A stretch of 8,859 nt of DNA from Chloroflexota bacterium (GTDB lineage Bacteria > Chloroflexota > Anaerolineae > JACRMK01): positions 1-8,859 of the forward strand of contig JACQEC010000302.1 of the NCBI GenBank assembly GCA_016200765.1, in the 5' to 3' direction. Position numbers and translations under genes: made by a program. The notes beneath the pieces are model-generated. The model was not told where the DNA came from. It saw nothing but the letters and a program-made list of their open reading frames with translations, and ran no database searches. Shown one piece after another: positions 1-5,359 of the stretch (position 1 is its first letter; each line of letters starts with the position of its first letter).

Positions 1-438
1 CCGGGCGGTGTGGTCGAACTGGCCGATTACGACAAACTGCAAGCGGACGTGATAAGCGCGTTGGCCGAACTGGCTGACCCCGCCGACGGCCAGCCAATTT
101 TCGCGCGCGTGGCGCGCAAGCAGGATTTGGGGGCGCTCGGCCTGCAGAACGACAACGCCGGCGACATCTTCGCGCAGGCGCGGCAGGGCTACCTGTTAAG
201 CGGTCAGCGTGACCGCCCCGCCGTGCTGGAGCCGGCCACGCCACTGGGCGCCAGCGGCTACGACGCCAACACGCTGGCGATGCGCGGCATCTTCGTCGCC
301 AGCGGCGCGGGCATCCGCAGTCAAGGCCGACTGCCGGCGGCGCGCGCGCTGGACGTAGCGCCAACGTTGGCCGCGCTGCTGCGCTTCACGCCGCCGACGA
401 CCATCGAGGGCAAGGCGATCGAGGGACTGCTGAAGTGA
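1..438 (+). CDS. Type I phosphodiesterase / alkaline phosphatase superfamily protein, 3' end only
   Basis: The reading frame is open from the first base, so the gene enters from outside the window; 145 C-terminal codons are visible. The tail is recognisable as the end of the phosphodiesterase/nucleotide pyrophosphatase branch of the alkaline phosphatase superfamily: a GYLLS strand, a SGYD turn, MRGIFVASGAGI, then LDVAPTLAALL and a final EGKAIEGLL. Family members are metal enzymes that cleave phosphodiester or phosphomonoester bonds, often outside the cytoplasm. The catalytic Thr/Ser and most metal ligands lie upstream and cannot be checked. One oddity is visible: relatives usually have HGYD at the turn, where the His binds a metal, but here codon 85 (253-255) is Ser. 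The GTG at position 10 is not a believable start because homologous sequence continues upstream. The gene converges on the kinase gene beyond the repeat region. The family call is confident; the substrate is unknown. Confidence 0.8.
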   Translation, partial: PGGVVELADYDKLQADVISALAELADPADGQPIFARVARKQDLGALGLQNDNAGDIFAQARQGYLLSGQRDRPAVLEPATPLGASGYDANTLAMRGIFVASGAGIRSQGRLPAARALDVAPTLAALLRFTPPTTIEGKAIEGLLK

Positions 439-467
439 TTTTTGGGCGTATATCAGTTTAGGCGCGC

Positions 468-552
468 CTGACGGGTGGCGAGTGACGGGTGACAAGTGAC
501 GGGTGTCGGGTGTCGGGCTGTTTCTTCTCACTCGTCACCCGTCACCCGTCAC
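468..552. repeat. Heptad tandem repeats forming a large inverted repeat between convergent genes
   Basis: The left half holds seven consecutive 7-bp units at 468-516 with consensus GTGACGG and variants such as GTGGCGA, GTGACAA and GTGTCGG. The right half (529-552) holds the complementary units CACTCGT, CACCCGT, CACCCGT and CAC. The right arm pairs with 482-505 at 21 of 24 positions, leaving a 23-nt loop (506-528). The element lies between the stop codons of two genes that read towards each other, so an RNA from either strand would fold. It may act as a two-way terminator, although neither arm is followed by a long T run. It may instead simply be a dispersed heptad repeat of the kind seen between genes in some bacteria. 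The repeat is directly visible; the role is inferred. Confidence 0.8.
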
Positions 553-564
553 GTTTCTGCCCGG

Positions 565-1932
565 TCAGTCCGTCGGCGCGCTCAAGGTCAGCCGTGTTCC
601 GCCGCCCACGCGCGGCTCAATATGGAGTTCGCCGCCCAGCGCGCGCGCCCGCTCGCGCATGTTCCGCAGGCCGTGGCCGGAGGATAACGGTGAGTCTTGC
701 GGGTTGAAGCCAATGCCGTTATCATCTACGCTCAATCTCAACTGGCCGTTGTGCTGGCTAAGGGTGACCTCTACCGATGTGGCGCGGGCATGCTTGCGCA
801 CGTTGGTCAGCGCCTCCTGCAGGATATGGAGAATCTCGACGGCGTGTTCCGGCGCTAACCGCGTGGAATCGAAACCGTCGCCGCGCACGTTGACCGCGAG
901 GAACGAATTGGCGCGCAGGTCGCGCGCGAGTTCTTCGATGCCGCGCGGCAAATCGCCGCCCTGGAAGCGCTGGGGGCGCAGGTCGAGAATGTAGTTGCGG
1001 ATGTCGCGGATAACGCCGTTCAGGTCGTGGATGGCGCCGGCGATGCGCTGGGCCGCAGCCTGCGGCTCGTCGGTGAGGCGGTGCTGGCCGTCTTCGAGCA
1101 TCAAGCCGATGGCGTAGATGGACTGGATAATGCCATCGTGCAGGTCCATGCCGAAGCGCTCGCGCTCCTGCAAGATAGCCAACTGCTGGGTCTGGCGATA
1201 GAGTTGGGCGTTCTCGATGGCGATGGCCGCCTGCGTGGCGAACATTTCCAGCACCTGCTGATCGTGCTCGGAGAAGGCCACATACGCTGGCCCGTCGTCG
1301 TCGGATTCCGGCAGCTTATCGGTCAGGTAGAGGTCGCCGATAATTTTGCCCTTTGAGGTAATCGGCACGCCGAGCAGAGAGTGCATCGGCGGATGGTTGG
1401 GCGGAAAACCGACCGAGCGGTCGTCACGCGCGATATCGGGTATGCGGATCGGTTCACCTTGTTTGATCAGGATGCCCAGCAGACCGTGGCCGCGCGGCGG
1501 CGGTCCCACCTGCGCGCGCTGCTCCGGTGAGAGACCGGAGGTGATGAACTGGTCAATATACCGCCCCTGCCCATCGAGCACCCCCAGCGCGCCATAGCGG
1601 GCGTTCGCCAGGCCGCGGCTTAAATCAATCACCTTCTGCAAGACGGTCGCCAGATCAAGCTCGGTCGTGAGGGCGAGCGCGGCGTCATGCAGGGCGGCGA
1701 GCTGCTCGGTGCGCTGGCGGACCTCGGCCTCGCGCTTGTCAATGATGCCGAAGACCCACAGGGAGAATAGCGCCGCGCCGAGCCCCAGCATCGCCAGCGC
1801 GAACAGGTCGCCCCGCAGACTGCGGCTCTCGGCAAAGAGCCATGAGCGCAGTTGCAGCTGGATTAGCCAGAACGCCAGCGGCAGAATGACGCTGAACAGC
1901 CGCAACCCGCGTGTGCTGAGTTTGATCCGCAT
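565..1932 (-). CDS. Membrane-anchored GAF-domain sensor histidine kinase (HisKA_3 / NarL-type)
   Basis: This is a sensor kinase that should autophosphorylate and pass phosphate to a LuxR/NarL-type response regulator; none is in the window. From the ATG at 1932 it has 455 residues. Two hydrophobic segments lie near residues 12-28 and 43-64, followed by a short coiled linker and a GAF domain (about 85-245). The HisKA_3 box MDLHDGIIQ carries the phospho-acceptor His 265 (codon 1138-1140). The HATPase_c motifs are EALTNVRKHA (N box), DDNGIGF (G1) and GHGLRNM (G2). The GAF domain strongly resembles mycobacterial DevS/DosS, including GFPPNHPPM, whose His (codon 1393-1395) matches the DevS heme ligand. 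An in-frame TTG at 1945-1947 would add five residues, but the predicted transcription start falls on it, so I prefer ATG 1932. The signal sensed is unknown. Confidence 0.9.
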   Translation of the reverse strand: MRIKLSTRGLRLFSVILPLAFWLIQLQLRSWLFAESRSLRGDLFALAMLGLGAALFSLWVFGIIDKREAEVRQRTEQLAALHDAALALTTELDLATVLQKVIDLSRGLANARYGALGVLDGQGRYIDQFITSGLSPEQRAQVGPPPRGHGLLGILIKQGEPIRIPDIARDDRSVGFPPNHPPMHSLLGVPITSKGKIIGDLYLTDKLPESDDDGPAYVAFSEHDQQVLEMFATQAAIAIENAQLYRQTQQLAILQERERFGMDLHDGIIQSIYAIGLMLEDGQHRLTDEPQAAAQRIAGAIHDLNGVIRDIRNYILDLRPQRFQGGDLPRGIEELARDLRANSFLAVNVRGDGFDSTRLAPEHAVEILHILQEALTNVRKHARATSVEVTLSQHNGQLRLSVDDNGIGFNPQDSPLSSGHGLRNMRERARALGGELHIEPRVGGGTRLTLSAPTD

Positions 1933-1952
1933 AGGTTGATGTCTCAAGGGAG

Positions 1953-1981
1953 ATTATACCCTCAGGCGGGCGTTGGCGCAA
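1953..1981 (-). promoter_or_regulatory. Promoter of the histidine kinase gene
   Basis: Read on the minus strand there is a perfect TATAAT (1953-1958) preceded, 17 bp away, by TTGCGC (1976-1981). The predicted transcription start is near 1946, leaving a leader of only about 14 nt before ATG 1932 and no clear Shine-Dalgarno. The -35 region lies inside a perfect CGTTG-GCG-CAACG palindrome (1971-1983), a possible operator. The promoter is a motif match; the operator is speculation. Confidence 0.6.
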
Positions 1982-1990
1982 CGGCTCAAC

Positions 1991-2019
1991 TTTCCATTTT
2001 GGGCGGCAGGTGATATTCT
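1991..2019 (+). promoter_or_regulatory. Candidate promoter of the YncE-like propeller gene
   Basis: TTTCCA (1991-1996) lies 17 bp before TATTCT (2014-2019), which has an extended -10 TG at 2011-2012. Each hexamer matches consensus at four of six positions. The site would drive the rightward gene and sits back to back with the kinase promoter in the same short intergenic region. It is weaker than the kinase promoter. Confidence 0.4.
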
Positions 2020-2089
2020 ATAGGTTGTCCGGTCAGGCTCTGTGTTCTGGATTGTGATGGCAAGGCGAAGCCCGCCGGAACTATTGAGA

Positions 2090-3160
2090 ATGACGATTAG
2101 ACCCGCAGAGCGAGGGCGTAGACGGCGACTACAAGGTCTGATAGGGGCGGTCTGTCTGGTGTTTTATCTGACCGGGCTATGGAACGCGGCCCTGCCTTCT
2201 AGTGCGAAGGTCGCGCCGCCTGAGCCATTGACCGCGCCACCCGCGCCGATCAGCGCGCCGGTGGTTTTTACCACCGGCACATTTCCCAACCAGATTGCCT
2301 TTGATGGGACGAACGTCTGGATCACCAACCGGTACAGCGACAACGTGAGCGTCCTGCGGGCGACCGACGGCTATCACGTCATGACCCCCACCGTCGGCAT
2401 GGACCCGATCGGGATCGCCTTTGACGGCGCGAATATGTGGGCCGTGAGCAGCACCGACGGCAACCTCTACGTCTTGCAAATTGGCGATGGCGCGCTGGTG
2501 ATGACCGCGACAGATGGCGTGCGCCCGCAAGCGATCGCTTCTGACGGCACTTACATGTGGGTAACAAGTGACACGCCCAGCCAAGCCGCCGACGGCCTGG
2601 TGAGGTTGCATAAGATCAGCGACGGCAGACCCCCCCCGATAGGGTTCGCGTGCCAATTCACGCCGGTCAACAGTCCGACCGCCGTCGCCTTTGACTCGAC
2701 CAACAAGAACATGTGGGTGACGAGCGGAAACACCAACATCGCGACCGCGTATCGCACCAGCGATGGCTGTCAGGTGATGACCACGACCGTTGGGCTGGCG
2801 CCGCTCGGCATCGCCTTCGACTCGGTGAACCAGAACATGTGGGTGACGAACGCCGGCGGCAACAACGTGAGCGTCCTGCGCGCCAGCGACGGCTATCATG
2901 TGATGACGCCCACCGTCGGGACATACCCATCCGGCATCGTCTTCGACGGGACGAATATGTGGGTGACCAATGTCTTGAGCAACAGCGTAAGCGTTCTGCG
3001 CGCCAGCGACGGCGCGCTGGTCAACACGGTGTCGGTCGGCACCGGGCCGTTTGGCATTGCCTTTGATGGAACACACATCTGGGTTGCTAACTCCTACGAC
3101 AACACCGTCAGCCAGATCACGCTGACGTTCAGGACGCTGTTGCCGGCGCTTATCAGGTGA
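2090..3160 (+). CDS. Secreted seven-bladed YncE/YVTN-like beta-propeller protein
   Basis: From ATG 2090 the product has 356 residues. It starts with an RRRR-rich n-region and a hydrophobic stretch (LIGAVCLVFYLTGLW), read as a signal peptide or membrane anchor. A Pro/Ala-rich linker follows, then seven repeats of about 40 residues built on the pattern FDGTNMWVTN...VSVLRASDG. Seven copies predict a closed seven-bladed propeller of the YncE/YVTN type. Such proteins are extracytoplasmic, usually bind partners, and have no recognisable catalytic motif here. Two Cys residues in or near blade 4 (codons 2651-2653 and 2768-2770) could form a disulfide. The start is uncertain: in-frame GTG 2042 and ATG 2057 would extend the N-terminus, and none has a strong ribosome binding site; I chose ATG 2090 because it gives the most normal signal peptide. 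A run of eight C (2630-2637) lies inside the frame. The gene ends 19 bp before the Wzz-like gene, so the two may be co-transcribed. Confidence 0.82.
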   Translation: MTIRPAERGRRRRLQGLIGAVCLVFYLTGLWNAALPSSAKVAPPEPLTAPPAPISAPVVFTTGTFPNQIAFDGTNVWITNRYSDNVSVLRATDGYHVMTPTVGMDPIGIAFDGANMWAVSSTDGNLYVLQIGDGALVMTATDGVRPQAIASDGTYMWVTSDTPSQAADGLVRLHKISDGRPPPIGFACQFTPVNSPTAVAFDSTNKNMWVTSGNTNIATAYRTSDGCQVMTTTVGLAPLGIAFDSVNQNMWVTNAGGNNVSVLRASDGYHVMTPTVGTYPSGIVFDGTNMWVTNVLSNSVSVLRASDGALVNTVSVGTGPFGIAFDGTHIWVANSYDNTVSQITLTFRTLLPALIR

Positions 3161-3167
3161 GCATCAT

Positions 3168-3178
3168 AAGGGAGAGGG
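3168..3178 (+). promoter_or_regulatory. Ribosome binding site of the first Wzz-like gene
   Basis: AAGGGAGAGGG is a purine-rich Shine-Dalgarno just before ATG 3180. It favours that start over the in-frame ATG at 3186. Confidence 0.6.
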
Positions 3179-3179
3179 C

Positions 3180-3860
3180 ATGGAAATGAAGGCTTATTGG
3201 GCGGTGGTCTGGCGGCGCTGGTGGATTATCGCCGTGCTCGTCGTGGTGGTTTTGGGCGCGTCGTACGTGCTCACGCCGAAACCGACGACGACCTGGACGG
3301 CGACCATGCGGTTCACCATCGGGCTGGCCGCCACCGGCAGTCTGACTGGCACGCTCTATTACGACCCGGCCTACTATGATTGGCTCGTCTCGGAGTATCT
3401 GGCCGACGACTTCTCCGAGGTGGTCAAGTCGGCGGTGTTCGCGGAGGATGTCAGCCGCTGTGCCGGGCAGGGCGTGTCGGCCGGCGCGATACAGGGCGCG
3501 GCCAACACCCAGAAACTGCACCGCATCATCAGCCTGACCATCAGCGGGCAGGACGAGAAGCAGGTCGGCGCGATTGCGGAGTGCGCGGCCAAATCATTGC
3601 GCGAGAACAACGCCAAGTATTTCGCCCAACTGAACACCTACCGCGCATCGGTGACGGTCATTGACGGGCCGAACCTTTCGGTGTCGGCGGCCGGTCTGCG
3701 CGAGCGCATTGACCTGCCGATCCGCCTGCTGTTGGCGGCTATCGCCGGGGTCGCGCTGGCGTTCCTGATTGACTATCTGGACGACTCGGTGCGCGACGCG
3801 CGCGACGTGGAACAGGCGGGGCTCAAGGTGCTGGGGGAAATCCCGCACCGCGCGCGATGA
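3180..3860 (+). CDS. Wzz-type polysaccharide co-polymerase / chain-length determinant protein
   Basis: This 226-residue protein has the layout of the polysaccharide co-polymerase (Wzz) family. A short cytoplasmic N-terminus (MEMKAYWAVVWRRWW) leads into a first membrane segment (about 14-32). An extracytoplasmic domain runs to about residue 178, and a second membrane segment spans about 180-198. The C-terminal cytoplasmic tail, with DDSVRDARDVEQAG and VLGEIP, is the sequence that typically docks a BY-kinase. Family members control the length and export of surface polysaccharide. Two Cys (94 and 135) fall in the outer domain and could pair. The gene may share a transcript with the propeller gene upstream. 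No kinase follows directly; the nearest is beyond a low-GC gene and a second Wzz-like protein. It may partner that kinase or act alone in the manner of O-antigen Wzz. The family is clear; its polymer is not. Confidence 0.85.
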   Translation: MEMKAYWAVVWRRWWIIAVLVVVVLGASYVLTPKPTTTWTATMRFTIGLAATGSLTGTLYYDPAYYDWLVSEYLADDFSEVVKSAVFAEDVSRCAGQGVSAGAIQGAANTQKLHRIISLTISGQDEKQVGAIAECAAKSLRENNAKYFAQLNTYRASVTVIDGPNLSVSAAGLRERIDLPIRLLLAAIAGVALAFLIDYLDDSVRDARDVEQAGLKVLGEIPHRAR

Positions 3861-3914
3861 CATGGGGCCCCTCGAAAGTCACTTGACAAGCTGGCAGGCT
3901 TCCGCTCGTTGCTC

Positions 3915-3968
3915 GTGGCGGATAGCCATATCCGCTACTGAAGACCGCTGGATTGTCAAACTCAGCGG
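3915..3968 (+). other. Two adjacent hairpins downstream of the first Wzz-like gene
   Basis: The first hairpin pairs 3915-3924 (GTGGCGGATA) with 3929-3938 (TATCCGCTAC): ten pairs including one G-T, with loop GCCA. The second pairs CCGCTG (3945-3950) with CAGCGG (3963-3968) across a 12-nt loop. Neither is followed by a T run, so an intrinsic terminator is not well supported. They may be RNA structure, a factor-dependent stop, or repeat remnants at the edge of the low-GC segment. Confidence 0.5.
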
Positions 3969-4033
3969 GAGCGACCTTCGTCATTAATAGCCAGCGGTGC
4001 CAGCAGTGAGCCAGCCCCCGGGTATAAGGTAGT

Positions 4034-4429
4034 ATGCCAAACGGTTTTCAAGGTCCAAAAGAAGAATGGGATCGAATGGAAGCCCCTCTGCTTGAGATCG
4101 ACCAACAGCTGCGTCTGTTCGCGCAAGCTAATCGCATGGAGTATTCAAGCAATTACCACAGCTGGCCAGAACGTTCACTCGAATGGCATAAGAACAGAGT
4201 CATTCGGACGATCCAGATTTATCTACAAGACGAAAAGAAACTAACCTTCAACATCTGGCTGTGTGCCTATCAAGCCAGAATGGGGAGACGCTGGAAAAAC
4301 ACATATTTAATAAAAGATGCTTCGTTTGACGTAATCCGTGATAACCTTCGTCAGCTATTAGGCGATGGGGTTAAGATTCTAGAAGCGTGGGATGAGTCGA
4401 CTCTTGAGTTAATACCAGATCCGAAATAG
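4034..4429 (+). CDS. Hypothetical protein, low-GC gene of uncertain origin
   Basis: I do not recognise a named family. The product is 131 residues, soluble and charged, with no signal peptide, membrane segment or Cys pair. It is rich in Trp (about eight), including the segment SWPERSLEWHKNR, and has an alternating pattern in the middle (IQIYLQDEKKLTFNIWLCAY) that suggests beta strands. Amphipathic helices frame this region. By hand count 178 of 396 bases are G or C, about 45%, well below the neighbours, and AT-rich codons such as ATA, TTA and AAA are frequent. This points to recent acquisition or a different mutational history. An AAGG (4026-4029) sits 4 bp before ATG 4034, and an overlapping TATAAG (4023-4028) could be a -10 giving a near-leaderless message. 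The gene separates two Wzz-type genes but shows no polysaccharide-related feature. It is probably a real gene because the frame is intact and the protein composition is normal. Confidence 0.65.
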   Translation: MPNGFQGPKEEWDRMEAPLLEIDQQLRLFAQANRMEYSSNYHSWPERSLEWHKNRVIRTIQIYLQDEKKLTFNIWLCAYQARMGRRWKNTYLIKDASFDVIRDNLRQLLGDGVKILEAWDESTLELIPDPK

Positions 4430-4519
4430 TTGTTGCGTGTGGCCTGCTGTTGTCGCCAACTCTCTCGACCCGGTGCTACATGAATGAATTGACAGGCCCT
4501 GGATGTCCGCCGTTACCTT

Positions 4520-4548
4520 TTGTTGAATGATGAACCTCATGCTACAAT
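4520..4548 (+). promoter_or_regulatory. Candidate promoter of the Wzz / BY-kinase / RmlA genes
   Basis: TTGTTG (4520-4525) lies exactly 17 bp before TACAAT (4543-4548), a near-consensus -10. The start of transcription would be near 4555, about 27 nt before GTG 4582. This is the only good promoter I can see ahead of the three closely spaced genes that follow. Confidence 0.5.
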
Positions 4549-4550
4549 GC

Positions 4551-4568
4551 CCCCGATTCAAGTCGGGG
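4551..4568 (+). promoter_or_regulatory. Palindrome overlapping the promoter start point, possible operator or leader hairpin
   Basis: CCCCGA (4551-4556) and TCGGGG (4563-4568) form a perfect six-base inverted repeat around TTCAAG. It covers the predicted transcription start and ends 2 bp before the GGAG Shine-Dalgarno (4571-4574). As DNA it could bind a repressor. As RNA, if transcription begins further upstream, it could hinder ribosome access. No regulator is identified. Confidence 0.45.
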
Positions 4569-4570
4569 CC

Positions 4571-4574
4571 GGAG
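4571..4574 (+). promoter_or_regulatory. Ribosome binding site that decides the start of the second Wzz-like gene
   Basis: GGAG lies 7 bp before GTG 4582 but only 1 bp before the in-frame GTG 4576. The downstream GTG therefore fits translation, and it gives the family-typical N-terminus MDLRDYAKIIRKRGW. Confidence 0.55.
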
Positions 4575-4581
4575 TGTGTTC

Positions 4582-5301
4582 GTGGATTTACGGGACTACG
4601 CCAAAATTATCCGCAAGCGCGGCTGGGTTATTCTGCTGGTCGCGCTGGTGGCGGTCGGCAGCGCCTACGTCTTTAGCAAGATTCAGACGCCGATCTATCG
4701 CTCGACGATCAAGTTGAGCATCGAGCCGGCGCGCGCCTCGGACTACGGGCAGACGCTGGCGATTAAGAACGTTCTGCGGAACTATGTCGAACAACTGCGC
4801 ACGCGGAAGATGGCTCAGCGTATCATCGCCCAGCTGCAGCTCGACATCGGCGATACCGCCCTGTTGAGCAAGGTGGCGGTCACCTCCGACGAAGCCAATT
4901 ACACCATCGAGATCGAAGCCAAAGACCCCATCCCCGATGTAGCCCCGCGCATCGCGCAGACCTTCGCCGATCTGTTTGTCGAAGAGCGCCTGATCCGCAA
5001 CCTCGAAGTGGATCAACGTGATCGCATCCTGACCTCCATTACCGACAGCGCCACCTCGCCGGAACTGTTCTCGCCCAAAACCAGCATCAACATGCTGGCG
5101 GGCGGCGTGCTGGGCGCGGTGGTCGGGCTGGTGATCCTCTTTGTGCTGGAATGGCTGGAGTCGGACATCGTGCGCAGTAGTGAAGATGTCGAGCGGTATA
5201 TCGGCATCGCGGTGATCGGCTCGATACCGACCATCACGACGCGCGAGACCAACGCCGCCTCCTCGACGCGCGGCGGGTTGACCTTCTGGAAGCGGGCCTG
5301 A
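4582..5301 (+). CDS. Wzz-type polysaccharide co-polymerase (BY-kinase activator partner)
   Basis: This 239-residue membrane protein belongs to the Wzz/YveK-type co-polymerases that work with a separate BY-kinase. The N-terminus MDLRDYAKIIRKRGW is typical of the family. A first membrane segment (about 15-33) is followed by the YRSTIKLSIEP strand and an outer domain with predicted helices. The Pro-rich entry PELFSPK precedes the second membrane segment (about 170-192), and a cytoplasmic tail contains DIVRSSEDVERYIGIAVIGSIP. In split systems this tail activates the kinase. The kinase gene follows 58 bp downstream, so they are very likely partners. The start is GTG; an earlier in-frame GTG at 4576 is badly placed relative to the ribosome binding site. 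It shares topology but little obvious sequence with the Wzz-like protein at 3180-3860. Confidence 0.88.
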   Translation: MDLRDYAKIIRKRGWVILLVALVAVGSAYVFSKIQTPIYRSTIKLSIEPARASDYGQTLAIKNVLRNYVEQLRTRKMAQRIIAQLQLDIGDTALLSKVAVTSDEANYTIEIEAKDPIPDVAPRIAQTFADLFVEERLIRNLEVDQRDRILTSITDSATSPELFSPKTSINMLAGGVLGAVVGLVILFVLEWLESDIVRSSEDVERYIGIAVIGSIPTITTRETNAASSTRGGLTFWKRA

Positions 5302-5359
5302 ATCCGCTCATCCGTTATCCCAATCCGTTGAACATTCATCACCCGTTTGGGGAGTTGGC

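Noticed and set aside
10..12. GTG at position 10 as the start of a small 142-codon gene
   Set aside because: The frame is open to the window edge and the protein is clearly the C-terminal part of a larger phosphodiesterase-family enzyme.
468..552. CRISPR-like array
   Set aside because: The units are only 7 bp and contiguous, with no unique spacers.
2177..3076. Long open frame on the minus strand (299 codons) opposite the propeller gene
   Set aside because: The protein is rich in Arg, His and Gly with no domain, and it mirrors the repeat structure of the well-supported plus-strand propeller. It is a high-GC antisense artefact.
3883..3888. Perfect TTGACA downstream of the first Wzz-like gene
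   Set aside because: No acceptable -10 lies 16-18 bp downstream; the sequence there is TCGTTG. It is not called as a promoter.
4549..4570. tRNA T-arm-like sequence CCCCGATTCAAGTCGGGG
   Set aside because: It resembles a T-arm, but the A-C closing position is wrong and there is no acceptor stem, anticodon arm or CCA nearby. A promoter palindrome is the simpler reading.
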